A stretch of 64,000 nt of DNA from Bog-473 sp963726135 (GCA_963726135.1 CAVSBE010000008.1:1674001-1738000); one strand, 5' to 3'; shown: positions 1-8,303, counted from the stretch's first letter. The notes: a model not told the origin generated them from the sequence alone. Program-made: numbers and translations.

Positions 1-1
1 C

Positions 2-190
2 GACGGGTTCGGGCGCTCCGACGCGCGCGAGGCCCTGCGTGCGTACTTCGAGGTGGACGCTGCCCACCTCGTCGTCGCCGTCCTGCAACAGCTGGCACGC
101 GGCGGGCGCCTCGACCCCGCGGTCGTGTCCGGAGCCATCGCAGACCTCGGCGTCGATCCCTCGGGGGCCGCTCCCTTCATCGTCGCCTGA
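2..190 (+). CDS. aceE: Pyruvate dehydrogenase E1 component (homodimeric type), C-terminal end
   Basis: Only the last 62 codons are in the window; the reading frame is open to the left edge. The translation begins DGFGRSDAREALRAYFEVD and continues with a helix ending in a DLGVD motif, which matches the extreme C-terminus of the homodimeric AceE family (the thiamine-diphosphate E1 subunit that decarboxylates pyruvate and passes the acetyl group to the lipoyl E2). The DGFGRSD segment is the recognisable family signature. Stop is TGA. The following genes are on the opposite strand, so this gene ends its transcription unit here. Catalytic residues lie outside the window. Confidence 0.9.
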   Translation, partial: DGFGRSDAREALRAYFEVDAAHLVVAVLQQLARGGRLDPAVVSGAIADLGVDPSGAAPFIVA

Positions 191-343
191 CCCGATGTGG
201 GCCCGGGCGACTGCCGGCCCCCGGCGACCCCTCTTTGAAAACTCTCAACGAATCGGTTGACAGTTTTTGGAACATTGCCCCCGACGCCGGGACCGCCGCC
301 CGGACCGCCGACTGCGACCGGCAAAGACCCCCAAGGGCAGCCT
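191..343. other. Intergenic region between aceE and the first minus-strand gene
   Basis: 153 nt with a local AT-rich patch (235-272) that includes a TTGACA hexamer. No matching -10 element or gene start follows on the plus strand. I see no confident terminator. Confidence 0.3.
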
Positions 344-664
344 TCATGTGGCGAGCAGGGTCACGAAGGCCGCCAGAGCGTCCTCGGCGCCCTCGGGCAC
401 CGCGAGGACGAGGGTGCGCCGCTCCGCCTCAAGCTGGAGCGACACGTCGAAGAAGGCGCAGCACTGCTTCTCGCGCTGACCGAGGGACGCCGCCGTGGCG
501 AGGGCCGACGGCGAGTCCGCCAGCACCATGCGCACCGTCGTGGCGTCCGCTTCGAGCGCCACGACCGACGACGTCACGAAGGACCGCCACTCGCCGGCCC
601 GATCCGCCAGCGACCCCGCGTCGAGCGTGCACGCGATCGGGATCGGGGTGTCGTCTGGTGTCAT
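344..664 (-). CDS. Small conserved hypothetical protein with EKQCCAFF motif
   Basis: 106 aa. The ATG overlaps the stop of the upstream DinB-like gene in an ATGA arrangement, so translational coupling is likely. The centre carries LGQREKQCCAFFDVSL, a paired-cysteine motif seen in small uncharacterised actinobacterial proteins, followed by a segment resembling the C-terminal half of a ferredoxin-like fold. Adjacent cysteines could bind metal or form a disulfide, but no function is assigned. Its place downstream of an Rrf2 regulator and a DinB-fold protein suggests a small thiol or metal stress operon; that is inference. Confidence 0.75.
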   Translation of the reverse strand: MTPDDTPIPIACTLDAGSLADRAGEWRSFVTSSVVALEADATTVRMVLADSPSALATAASLGQREKQCCAFFDVSLQLEAERRTLVLAVPEGAEDALAAFVTLLAT

Positions 665-1170
665 CGCCGCTGGTCTGCCACCAGAGCGTCTCGCGTGATC
701 TCCATTTGGCCGAGGTGCTGGAAGAGCTCCTCCAAGATGTGCAGCAGCACCGAGCCCTTGGCCTGCGCGTAGGGCACGGTCTCGTCGGGATCGGGACGGA
801 CACCGGCGGGTGGGGCGGAGGCGTCGAGGGCGGTAATGTCGTTGCGTAGGCGCCGGCGGGCCTGCTCGGTGCGCCACAGCAGCCCCGCGACGTCGCCCGT
901 CGCCGAGAACTCCGCCGCCCGGTCCCGCTGAACGGGTCGCTCGGCCACCGTCGCGCCGCCCCAGTACTCCATGACGCCCAGGCAGTGGGTCAGGATCGCG
1001 TAGGGCGAGTTGGCGTCACGGAACGGGGGCCGCCGGTTGGCCAGCTCGTCACCGAGCTGTTTGACGATGCCGGCCATCTCGCTCAGCGCGAGGTCGACGA
1101 ACCAGAGGTAGTCGGGCGCCGGGACATCGACCGACCCGGCTCCCGCGGCGTCAGTGGGCGACCCACGCAT
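661..1170 (-). CDS. DinB-superfamily (maleylpyruvate isomerase-like) protein
   Basis: 169 aa from the ATG at 1170, which overlaps the end of the Rrf2 gene by 20 nt. A longer upstream in-frame start exists but would run deep into that gene. The protein is mostly helical, with an early conserved block (DYLWFVDLALSEM), a central HCLGVMEYW and a C-terminal HILEELFQHLGQME. Those spaced histidines match the metal-binding triad of the DinB/DUF664 four-helix bundle, whose members include mycothiol-dependent isomerases and S-transferases. Substrate unknown. It sits second in a three-gene minus-strand operon. Confidence 0.85.
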   Translation of the reverse strand: MRGSPTDAAGAGSVDVPAPDYLWFVDLALSEMAGIVKQLGDELANRRPPFRDANSPYAILTHCLGVMEYWGGATVAERPVQRDRAAEFSATGDVAGLLWRTEQARRRLRNDITALDASAPPAGVRPDPDETVPYAQAKGSVLLHILEELFQHLGQMEITRDALVADQRR

Positions 1171-1603
1171 CGGGGTCCGTGACCAGCTTCTGGACGTGGG
1201 GAGGCAACCGGCCCGAGATGACATCGGTCAGAGTCACCTGCTCGAGCACCGAGCGGAGGCTTGCTCGCACCGCGACCCAGACCTGCTGGAGGTTCTCGGC
1301 GGCGCCGTCGTAGCTGGTGGCCTCGGGCCGGAACCCCCGCACCTCGGCCAGGGGCCCGTCGAGGGCACGGATCACGTCGGCGATGGTCACGGCGTCGGGA
1401 TCGCGGGCGAGCCGGTACCCGCCCTCGGCGCCCCGCTGACTGGCGACGATCCCGGCACGCCGCAGGTCGGCCAGGATGGCGCCCAGGAAGCGCGGCGGCA
1501 GACCCTGTTCCCCCGCCAGGGACTCGGCTGTCTGTGGTACCCCGGCCGCCGCCAGGGCGAGTAGGGCACGGATGCCGTAGTCCACCTTGGCCGGGATGTG
1601 CAT
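1151..1603 (-). CDS. Rrf2-family transcriptional regulator lacking cluster cysteines
   Basis: 150 aa. The N-terminal winged helix-turn-helix is clear: MHIPAKVDYGIRALLALA, then a recognition helix region ending in AEGGYRLARDPDAVTIADV, as in IscR, NsrR and other Rrf2 proteins. Those Fe-S sensors have three cysteines in the loop after the wing; here that loop contains none, so it is unlikely to hold a classical [2Fe-2S] or [4Fe-4S] cluster. It is the first gene of the Rrf2-DinB-small protein operon and may regulate it. The start was chosen by family length; the longer in-frame extension is unlike Rrf2 N-termini. Confidence 0.88.
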   Translation of the reverse strand: MHIPAKVDYGIRALLALAAAGVPQTAESLAGEQGLPPRFLGAILADLRRAGIVASQRGAEGGYRLARDPDAVTIADVIRALDGPLAEVRGFRPEATSYDGAAENLQQVWVAVRASLRSVLEQVTLTDVISGRLPPHVQKLVTDPDAWVAH

Positions 1604-1686
1604 GGCGAGAGTCTGCCCGCGCTGCCACCCCCGGGGCACGTCCAGCACCTCCAGCACGTCCGCCGGCGCCCTGCAAAGATCTCGCC

Positions 1687-2275
1687 ATGGCTCGCATCGC
1701 GCTCCATCTCTCCGGCGACGCCGAGGCGGATGCCCTCGTCAGCCGTGATCCGCTGGCCCTGCTCATCGGCATGGTGCTCGACCAGCAGGTGACGATCGAG
1801 AAGGCTTTCTCGTCGCCTGCCGAGTTGGCGAAGCGGCTCGGCGGCAGTGGCCCCCTCGAGCGCGGCGTCCATTGCCGCCATGGAGCCCGACGAGCTCGCC
1901 GCCGTCTTCAAGGAGCGTCCCGCCCTGCACCGCTACCCCGGGTCGATGGCCGGGCGGGTCCAGAACATCTGTCGCGCCGTTGTCGAACAGTACGGGGGCA
2001 AGGCCGACGACATCTGGAAGGGTGTGCGCAGCGGCGAGGAGTTGATGGCCCGCCTTCATGCCCTGCCGGGATTCGGCGAGCAAAAGGCGAGGATCTTCGC
2101 GGCGCTGCTCGGCAAGCAGCTCGGGGTGCGGCCCGAGGGTTGGCAGGAGGCCAGCTCCCCCTACGGCGATCCCGGGACCCACCTGTCGGTGGCCGACATC
2201 GTCGATGCCGAAAGCCTGGCGAAGGTCCGAGCCACCAAGAAGGCTGCGAAGGCCCGGGCCCGCGCCGGAGCGTGA
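1687..2275 (+). CDS. HhH-GPD-type base excision repair protein, interrupted by one +1 frameshift
   Basis: The first 57 codons read MARIALHLSGDAEADALVSR and LLIGMVLDQQVTIEKAF. The match then continues in the next frame from about 1862 with FKERPALHRYPGSMAGRVQN, LHALPGFGEQKARIF and LGKQLGVRPEGW, as in actinobacterial HhH-GPD repair proteins of about 190 aa. Deleting one G at 1860 restores a continuous family-like protein (GPLDAASIAAMEP across the join). LPGFGEQKA is the helix-hairpin-helix. Role: probable glycosylase-like binding or excision of damaged bases. The stop overlaps the thiE GTG start. The break may be a sequencing error or a real mutation. Confidence 0.8.
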
Positions 2276-2922
2276 GCGTCGGCCCCGACCTCTCGGGTCG
2301 CCGCCTCTACCTGTGCACGCCGGACCGGCCCGACTTGGCCGGCTTCCTCGCCGACTGCATTGCAGGCGGCGTGGACGTCGTCCAGCTCCGCGACAAGGAC
2401 CTCGAGGCCAGGCCGCTGCTGGCTCGTGCCCGTGTCGCAGCGGCGGTCTGCCGCGAACACGGCGTGCCCTTCGTGCTCAACGACCGGCCCGATCTCGCGC
2501 TCGAGGCCGGGGCCGACGGGGTCCACGTGGGCCAGGACGACGCACCGGTCACGCTGGCCCGGCGCATCCTCGGCCCTGACGCCATCATCGGCCTCTCCAC
2601 TCATGGGGCGGACGACCTGGCCGGCGCGGCGGGCGAGCCGGTGAGCTACATCTCGGCCGGTCCGGTGGAGGCGACGCCCACCAAACCGGGGCGGGCCGGG
2701 ACCGGCACGGGCTATGTCACTCTGGCCAGCGAACGATCCAGTGTTCCCGTGTTCGTGACCGGTGGCGTGACGCCGGAGAGAATTCCCGTTCTTGCTGCTG
2801 CCGGCGTTCGCCATTTCGTGGTTGTCCGCTACCTGACCCGGGCGCCTGACGCCCGGAGCGCGGCGCGGGCCCTGAGCGATGCGATCGATCGAGCGTGGAG
2901 TAGCGACCGACCGCGAGCGTGA
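2272..2922 (+). CDS. thiE: Thiamine-phosphate synthase
   Basis: 216 aa TIM-barrel enzyme joining the pyrimidine (HMP-PP) and thiazole phosphate moieties to make thiamine monophosphate. Visible family blocks in order: LYLCTPDRPDL (strand 1), VQLRDKDLEAR (pyrimidine/pyrophosphate site), FVLNDRPDLAL, ADGVHVGQDD, IGLSTHG, YISAGPVEATPTKPG (the TPTK phosphate loop) and VTGGVTPERI. The start is GTG at 2272, giving a 4-nt GTGA overlap with the preceding repair gene. No thiamine riboswitch core is seen upstream and no other thi gene is in the window. Confidence 0.93.
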   Translation: MSVGPDLSGRRLYLCTPDRPDLAGFLADCIAGGVDVVQLRDKDLEARPLLARARVAAAVCREHGVPFVLNDRPDLALEAGADGVHVGQDDAPVTLARRILGPDAIIGLSTHGADDLAGAAGEPVSYISAGPVEATPTKPGRAGTGTGYVTLASERSSVPVFVTGGVTPERIPVLAAAGVRHFVVVRYLTRAPDARSAARALSDAIDRAWSSDRPRA

Positions 2923-3020
2923 CGTCGGCCGCGTCGGACGAACCCGCGGCCGGGTGGGGACCCGGGGCCGCGGCCTGGTGCGCCGGGGGGTCCGATGTCG
3001 CCAAGACCCCCTCACACAGC

Positions 3021-3055
3021 GTGGTCGTCCCGCCACCTGAAAGGTGCACGACCAC
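3021..3055. other. Strong imperfect hairpin in the thiE/hydrolase intergenic region
   Basis: The 223-nt gap between convergent thiE and the hydrolase holds no gene I can support. It contains a nested inverted repeat: 8-nt outer arms at 3021-3028 and 3048-3055 (GTGGTCGT / ACGACCAC), inner 5-nt arms at 3034-3038 and 3042-3046 and a GAA loop. There is no T-tract on either side, so it is not a canonical intrinsic terminator, but it may act as a bidirectional stop or RNA-stability hairpin for the convergent genes. Confidence 0.45.
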
Positions 3056-3145
3056 GGCGAAGGGCGCAGCCCGCTCGCTCATGGCTAGTTCTCGGAACAT
3101 GGGGTGCCCGCCTTGAGGCACCTCTCCGGCTGCGGAGTTCGCCGC

Positions 3146-3895
3146 CTAGTGGCGCCGCTCGAGCCACCCCACCAGGATGGCGATCACCCGGGGGTCGGCC
3201 CGCAGCCAGTGGCCCGCTCCGAAGACGACGTGCAGCTCGGAGGGCCCGCTCGCCGATTCGGCGAGGGCCCGGGCGTCGGACACGGGGACGTCGGGGTCGT
3301 CAGAACCGTGGACCATGAGGAGCGGCCTGCCCTTGAGGAGTGCCGCGTCCTCGGCCGGGTGGAGTACCGAGAGCTCCTTGGCCCAGGGGCCGGTCGAGGC
3401 CGGGAAGCCGGGTGTCGTGATGGCGCCGGTGCGCCGGCAGCGCGCGAGGAGGTCCTCGGGGTCCCGGGCCAGCGGGCCGAGGTCGGCCGGCGTGCCGAGG
3501 CAGGCCACGCCCGCCACCCGCTCGTCCCCGGCGGCCAGGTGCAGTGCGAGCACCCCGCCGAAGCCGAAGCCGACGACGAGGCGGGGCGACGTGTCGGGGA
3601 TCTCGGTCTCGGCCAGGAAGCTCAGGTCGTCCAGCCAGCCCAACGCCGAGAAGTCACCAGCCGACTCGCCGGCACCACGCAGCGCCGCGGTGACCACACG
3701 CCAACCCGACTCGCGGGTCAGCCGGTCGGCCAGGGCGGGGTAGGTGAGGGCGACGTCGGCAGCGGTGCTCTTGGGCCGTGGCAGGTCGTGGCAGAGCAGC
3801 ACGTGGCCCCGGACCGGCGCGCCCGGGGTGGTCGAACTGGCGTACGACGTCAGGTCGCCCGCCGGCCCGGGTAGGAGCCTGAATGGCCCCGGCAC
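3146..3895 (-). CDS. Alpha/beta-hydrolase fold protein without a canonical serine nucleophile
   Basis: 249 aa, GTG start directly abutting the stop of the upstream acyl-CoA dehydrogenase, so the two are co-transcribed. The fold is evident from HVLLCHDLPR (strand 3 and oxyanion region), LLMVHGSDDPDVPV (strand 7 with acid residue) and FGAGHWLRADP (late histidine). At the nucleophile elbow, residues 109-113 read GFGFG, with glycine at 111 where Ser, Cys or Asp is expected. Either the protein is a non-catalytic fold member or it uses another residue. Substrate unknown; context suggests acyl-CoA or lipid metabolism. Confidence 0.85.
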   Translation of the reverse strand: MPGPFRLLPGPAGDLTSYASSTTPGAPVRGHVLLCHDLPRPKSTAADVALTYPALADRLTRESGWRVVTAALRGAGESAGDFSALGWLDDLSFLAETEIPDTSPRLVVGFGFGGVLALHLAAGDERVAGVACLGTPADLGPLARDPEDLLARCRRTGAITTPGFPASTGPWAKELSVLHPAEDAALLKGRPLLMVHGSDDPDVPVSDARALAESASGPSELHVVFGAGHWLRADPRVIAILVGWLERRH

Positions 3896-5011
3896 TCAGA
3901 TCCCGATGCGCTGTGCCAGCAGCTCGCGGTGGTACGAGGGGTCGCCCAGGAGGAGTTCGGACGACTTGGCCCGCTTGAAGTAGAGGTGCGCCGGGTGCTC
4001 CCAGGTGAAGCCGATCCCACCGTGGATCTGGATGTTCTCCGCCGCGGCGTGGAAGTAGGCCTCGGAGCAGTACGACTTGGCCAGGCTGGCGACGACGGGC
4101 AGCTCGTCGGAGTCCTCGGCCGCCGCCCAGGCGGCGTAATAGGCGGCCGACTTGGCCGATTCCACCTCGAGCAGCATGTCGGCGCACTTGTGCTTGATCG
4201 CCTGGAAGCTACCGATGGGCCGCCCGAACTGGATACGGGTCTTGGCGTACTCCACGGACGCATCGAGCACGCGCTGCGCCCCGCCCACCTGCTCGGCCGC
4301 CAGCGCCACGGCGGCCAGGTCGAGGGTCTTGGACAGGCCGGGCTCGGCTCCCCCGTCGGTGCCGATCAGCGTGGCGGGAGTCGCGGAGAACTCGAGGCGG
4401 GCCTGCTTGCGCGTCTGGTCCATCGTCGGGAGCGGGGTGCACGTGAGCCCGGACGCGTCCCCGTGCACTGCGAAGAGGGAGACGCCTGCCGCGGTGCGGG
4501 CGGCCACGATGATCAGGTTGGCCACGTGCCCGTCGAGCACGAACATCTTGTGGCCGTTCAGCTGCCACCCGTCGCCCTTCTGCTCGGCCGCGCACTCGAT
4601 CCCGCCGAGGTCCCACTTCCCGTTGTCCTCGGTGATGGCAAGGGTGGCGATGGTCTCCCCCGAGGCGATGCCGGGCAGGTAGCTCTTCTTGGCCTCGTCG
4701 TCGCCCGAGGTGAGCAGAGCGTTGGCGGCCAGCGCGACGGAGGAGAAGAAGGGTGCGCAGAGGAGGGCGGCGCCCATCTCTTCGAGCACCACGAGGAGCT
4801 CGACGTAGGTGAAGCCCGAACCCCCGAACTCCTCGGGGATGGTGAGCGACTGCAGGCCCAGCTGGTCGGCCATCTGGCTCCACACCGCCGGGTCGTAGCC
4901 GTCGGTGGTGTCCATGAGCCGGCGCACCTCGGACTCGGGTGATTTCTCCGACAGGAACCGGCGCACCGACGCACGCAGCTCCTCCTGCTCGTCACTGAAG
5001 GCGAAATTCAT
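3896..5011 (-). CDS. Acyl-CoA dehydrogenase
   Basis: 371 aa flavoprotein of the acyl-CoA dehydrogenase family. MNFAFSDEQEELRASVRRFL opens the N-terminal helical domain; LQSLTIPEEFGGSGFTYVEL and LAITEDNGKWDL mark the middle of the protein; RIQFGRPIGSFQAIKHKCADM and IQIHGGIGFTWEHPAHLYFKR are C-terminal FAD-binding blocks. The end (ELLLGDPSYHRELLAQ) resembles the smaller subunits of heteromeric mycobacterial FadE pairs that oxidise sterol side chains, and the usual IYEGT catalytic-glutamate segment is absent. It may therefore need a partner subunit not present here. First gene of a two-gene operon with the atypical hydrolase. Confidence 0.92.
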   Translation of the reverse strand: MNFAFSDEQEELRASVRRFLSEKSPESEVRRLMDTTDGYDPAVWSQMADQLGLQSLTIPEEFGGSGFTYVELLVVLEEMGAALLCAPFFSSVALAANALLTSGDDEAKKSYLPGIASGETIATLAITEDNGKWDLGGIECAAEQKGDGWQLNGHKMFVLDGHVANLIIVAARTAAGVSLFAVHGDASGLTCTPLPTMDQTRKQARLEFSATPATLIGTDGGAEPGLSKTLDLAAVALAAEQVGGAQRVLDASVEYAKTRIQFGRPIGSFQAIKHKCADMLLEVESAKSAAYYAAWAAAEDSDELPVVASLAKSYCSEAYFHAAAENIQIHGGIGFTWEHPAHLYFKRAKSSELLLGDPSYHRELLAQRIGI

Positions 5012-5137
5012 CCCTGGGCTCCTCTGCGTCTCCCCCCGGCAGGCCCCGCCGGTGGTGTGTCCCTTGGTTCACCAGGGTGTCTACCAGAACGGGAGCCGCT
5101 GCGACCAGACGCCTCCGCGCTGTGCCACGCTGGGACC

Positions 5138-5755
5138 ATGGGACAGCTGGAGAAAGTCTGGAGCGACGCCGCGGCAGAGGTCCACCAGATCGTCGTGGGC
5201 CCGATGGACAACAACGTGTACGTCCTCCGTTGCCGTCGGACCGGCGACGCCATGCTCATCGATGCCGCCAACGAGCACGAGGCCCTGCTCGAGATCTGCC
5301 AGCGGCTCGGCGTGCGGCAGGTGGTCGAGACCCACGGTCACTGGGACCACATCCAGGCCGTGCCCGCCGTGCGCGACGCCGGCATCTCGGTGGCCGTGAC
5401 CAGCGCCGACGCCGGCATGCTGCCGAGCTACGACCTCATCTTGGACGACGACGAGATCCTGCGGGTCGGTGACCTGCGCGTCAGGACCCTCACCACCCCG
5501 GGGCACACGCCCGGGTCCATCTGCTTCGCGGTCGAGGGCACGAACCTGCTGTTCACCGGCGACACCCTCTTCCCCGGCGGGCCGGGCAACACCTCGTTCG
5601 AGGGGGGCAGCTTCCCGACGATCATCGACTCCATCGAGCGGCGCATCATCGCCCCGTTCGCCCCCGACACGATGGTCCTGCCGGGCCACGGGCAGTCCAC
5701 AACCGTGGGAGACGAGGCTCCTCACCTGCAGGAATGGGTCGACCGGGGTTGGTGA
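5138..5755 (+). CDS. MBL-fold metallo-hydrolase (glyoxalase II-like)
   Basis: 205 aa. The zinc motif HGHWDH is at residues 66-71 (HxHxDH), followed by TTPGHTPGSICF (third metal histidine), LFTGDTLFPGGPG (bridging aspartate) and MVLPGHGQSTTVG (last histidine). These are the five metal-binding segments of the metallo-beta-lactamase fold in the glyoxalase II-like thioester hydrolase branch. The ATG at 5138 was preferred over an earlier in-frame start because the family begins just before the conserved VGPMDNNVYVL block. It lies just upstream of the sufC1-sufS-sufU operon; a role in sulfur or thiol metabolism is possible but unproven. Confidence 0.9.
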   Translation: MGQLEKVWSDAAAEVHQIVVGPMDNNVYVLRCRRTGDAMLIDAANEHEALLEICQRLGVRQVVETHGHWDHIQAVPAVRDAGISVAVTSADAGMLPSYDLILDDDEILRVGDLRVRTLTTPGHTPGSICFAVEGTNLLFTGDTLFPGGPGNTSFEGGSFPTIIDSIERRIIAPFAPDTMVLPGHGQSTTVGDEAPHLQEWVDRGW

Positions 5756-5800
5756 CGACCACGTGCGGGAAAACCCGACCAAAAAGGTAAGCTTTTGGTG

Positions 5801-6550
5801 ATGCCAACGACGCCCCCGCTACTCGAGATCCGGGACCTCCACGTGTCCGCAGAGGACGGTGCCATCCTCCGCGGGGTCGACCTCACGGTCGGGGCCGGGG
5901 AGATCCACGCCCTGATGGGCCCCAACGGCGCTGGCAAATCCACCCTGGCGGGTGCCCTGCTGGGTCATCCCGCCTACACCGTCACGGCAGGCAGCATCCT
6001 GCTCAACGGCGAGGACGTCACCGGCTGGCCCACCGACGTGCGGGCCAAGGCCGGGATCTTCCTCGCCTTCCAGTACCCCGAGTCGATCGAGGGTGTGTCG
6101 GTCACCCAGTTCCTGCGCCAGGCCATGGCCGAGCGTACCGGGAAGGAGGTGTCGGTCCTGGAGGTGCGGGTGCTCATGACCGAATGGATGGAGCGACTCG
6201 GGATGGACACGTCCTTCGCCAGCCGCCACCTGAACCAGGGCTTCAGCGGGGGCGAGAAGAAGCGGAACGAGATCCTCCAGATGGCGCTGCTCGAGCCCCT
6301 CGTCGCCGTCCTCGACGAGACGGACTCGGGTCTCGACATCGACGCGCTGCGCGTCGTCAGCCGCGGCGTGCGCGCGGTGCGCGAGGCCCGACCGGAGCTC
6401 GGCGTTCTCGCCATCACCCACTACCAGCGCCTGCTGCAAGAGCTGGTGCCCGACGTCGTGCACCTGCTCGTCGAAGGGCGCGTCGTGGCGAGCGGCGGCC
6501 CCGAGCTGGCCGCCCGGGTCGAGGCCGAGGGCTACGAGGCATGGCGATGA
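5801..6550 (+). CDS. sufC: Fe-S cluster assembly ATPase SufC (copy 1, canonical)
   Basis: 249 aa ABC ATPase of the SUF scaffold complex, powering conformational change in SufBCD. Walker A GPNGAGKS is at residues 40-47. The Q-loop segment reads FLAFQYPESIEGV, typical of SufC. The signature is FSGGEKKRNEILQM, Walker B runs into VLDETDSGLDIDAL and the switch histidine is in ITHYQRLL. Starts at 5795 and 5798 are possible; ATG at 5801 is preferred. It overlaps sufS by 4 nt. A second, more divergent SufC is encoded at 9835-10581 on the other strand. Confidence 0.95.
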   Translation: MPTTPPLLEIRDLHVSAEDGAILRGVDLTVGAGEIHALMGPNGAGKSTLAGALLGHPAYTVTAGSILLNGEDVTGWPTDVRAKAGIFLAFQYPESIEGVSVTQFLRQAMAERTGKEVSVLEVRVLMTEWMERLGMDTSFASRHLNQGFSGGEKKRNEILQMALLEPLVAVLDETDSGLDIDALRVVSRGVRAVREARPELGVLAITHYQRLLQELVPDVVHLLVEGRVVASGGPELAARVEAEGYEAWR

Positions 6551-7806
6551 CGCCGTCTCCCGCCGGCGCGGCCCCGCTCAACGTCGAGGCGCTGCGCAAG
6601 GACTTCCCGCTTCTGGAACGGACCGTCAACGGGCGGCCAATCGTGTATCTCGACGCCGCCGCCTCGGCGCTGCAGCCCCACGCGGTGATCAACGCCATGA
6701 CGCGCTATTACGAGACCACGCACGCCAACGTCCACCGCGGCGTGTATGCCACGGCCGAGGAGGCGACCGCACTGTACGAGCGGGCCCGGGTGGTGGCGGG
6801 GCGCTTCATCGGCGCGCCGGACCCAGCCCACGAAGTCGTCTTCACCAAGAACACGACAGAGTCGCTCAACCTGGTGGCCCATGCGTGGGGACGGGCCAAC
6901 CTGCGGGCCGGGGACGCCGTGTTGCTGACCGAGATGGAGCACCACGCCAACATCGTCCCCTGGATGATCCTCTCCGAGGAGCTGGGCGGGCTCGACCTCC
7001 GCTACATCCCGATCGACGACGACGGCCGCCTCGTGCTCGACGAGCTCGACCGATTGGTCGATGGTGTGAAGCTGGTCGGCGTCTCGGCCATGTCCAACGT
7101 GCTGGGCACGATCAACCCGGTGCGCCACATCGCCGAGGTGTCGCACGCGGCCGGCGCGCTGGTGATCGCCGACGGCGCGCAGCTCGTCCCGCACGCGCCG
7201 GTCGACGTCCGCGAACTCGGGGTCGACTTCATCGCCTTCTCGGCGCACAAGATGATGGGCCCGACCGGCATCGGCGTCCTCTGGGGCCGCGCCGAGCTGC
7301 TCGACGCCACGGGCCCATTTCTCGGTGGTGGCGGGATGATCCTCGACGTGAAGCTCGACTCCTTCCGCCCCGCCCCGCCACCGGCCCGCTTCGAAGCGGG
7401 CACGCCTCCGATCGCCGAGGCGGTCGGGCTCACCGCGGCCATCAGGTACCTGAACGACATCGGCATGGACCGCATCCGCGCCCACGAGCTCGCGCTGACG
7501 AACCACGCCTTGGCCAGGCTGGACGAGAAGCTGGGGACCGACTGTCGCGTCTTCGGGCCACCGGCCGGGGACGACCGCGGCGGCGTGCTGTCGCTGGCCT
7601 ACCGCGACGTGCACGCACACGACCTGGCCCAGGTGCTCGACCAGTTCGGCGTGTGCGTGCGGCCGGGCCACCACTGCGCGAAGCCGCTGATGCGCAAGCT
7701 CGGTGTGCAGGCGACGGCACGGGCGTCGTTGTCCCTGTTCAGCGACGAGCACGACATAGAGGTACTGATCGAGGGATTGCTCGAAGCCGGTAGATTGTTC
7801 GGCTGA
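6547..7806 (+). CDS. sufS: Cysteine desulfurase SufS
   Basis: 419 aa PLP enzyme of the group II NifS/SufS type that removes sulfur from cysteine for Fe-S assembly. Key blocks: YLDAAASALQPHAVI, THANVHRGVYATAEEAT, HHANIVPW (PLP stacking region), VIADGAQLVPH, FSAHKMMGPTGIG with the PLP lysine, and VRPGHHCAKPLM with the active-site cysteine. The ATG at 6547 gives an ATGA overlap with sufC and sits 7 nt after a GAGG ribosome site; an alternative ATG at 6541 would be too close to it. The stop shares one base with the sufU start. Confidence 0.96.
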   Translation: MTPSPAGAAPLNVEALRKDFPLLERTVNGRPIVYLDAAASALQPHAVINAMTRYYETTHANVHRGVYATAEEATALYERARVVAGRFIGAPDPAHEVVFTKNTTESLNLVAHAWGRANLRAGDAVLLTEMEHHANIVPWMILSEELGGLDLRYIPIDDDGRLVLDELDRLVDGVKLVGVSAMSNVLGTINPVRHIAEVSHAAGALVIADGAQLVPHAPVDVRELGVDFIAFSAHKMMGPTGIGVLWGRAELLDATGPFLGGGGMILDVKLDSFRPAPPPARFEAGTPPIAEAVGLTAAIRYLNDIGMDRIRAHELALTNHALARLDEKLGTDCRVFGPPAGDDRGGVLSLAYRDVHAHDLAQVLDQFGVCVRPGHHCAKPLMRKLGVQATARASLSLFSDEHDIEVLIEGLLEAGRLFG

Positions 7807-8303
7807 TGGCCGACCTCGAAGAGCTGTACCGCGAGATCATCCTCGACCACTACCGCTCGCCGAGGAACCGCGGCGAGCTGGACTCGCCACCCGCCCACCG
7901 CGTGGAGGGGTTCAACCCCCTGTGCGGCGACGAGGTCGTGATCTCCATGGTGGTCGAGGACGGGAAGCTGGCCGACCTCAAGATCGGTGGCTCAGGCTGC
8001 TCGATCAGCCAGTCCTCGGCGTCCCTCATGTCCGCCGCCGTCAAGGGCAGGCCGCTGGAAGAGGTGCGCCGGCTCATCCACACGTTCAAGGGGATGATGT
8101 CGATCCACGAGGCTGCCCTCGAGCACGACGGTGACCGGGACGGGGCCGAGGCCCCGGAACCCGAGGAGATCGACCTCGACAAGCTCGGCGAGCTCGCCGC
8201 CCTCCAGGGCGTGGTGAAGTTCCCGGTGCGGATCAAGTGCGCGACGCTCAGCTGGAATGCCCTCGCCCAGGGCCTCGACGAAGTCGGGGCGGAGGCGTCC
8301 TAG
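7806..8303 (+). CDS. sufU: Zinc-dependent sulfurtransferase SufU
   Basis: 165 aa IscU-like protein. LYREIILDHYRSPRNRGEL is the family start. Cys40 with Asp42 (NPLCGDEV), Cys65 (GGSGCSIS) and Cys145 (VRIKCATLSW) form the Zn/persulfide site. The extended region between Cys65 and Cys145 distinguishes SufU from the IscU scaffold. It accepts persulfide sulfur from SufS, whose gene it overlaps by one base (TGATG). This places the organism with Gram-positive type SUF systems. Confidence 0.95.
   Translation: MADLEELYREIILDHYRSPRNRGELDSPPAHRVEGFNPLCGDEVVISMVVEDGKLADLKIGGSGCSISQSSASLMSAAVKGRPLEEVRRLIHTFKGMMSIHEAALEHDGDRDGAEAPEPEEIDLDKLGELAALQGVVKFPVRIKCATLSWNALAQGLDEVGAEAS

Noticed and set aside
2923..3121. 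Minus-strand ORF starting near 3100 and a possible thiamine riboswitch for thiE
   Set aside because: The ORF runs antisense through thiE and has no family features. The TPP riboswitch core is absent, and thiE overlaps the gene before it, leaving no leader.
5012..5137. GGTTCACC ... AGAAC sequences near 5070-5095 considered as a third KstR-like site
   Set aside because: The half-sites are too far apart and do not fit TnnAACnnGTTnnA.
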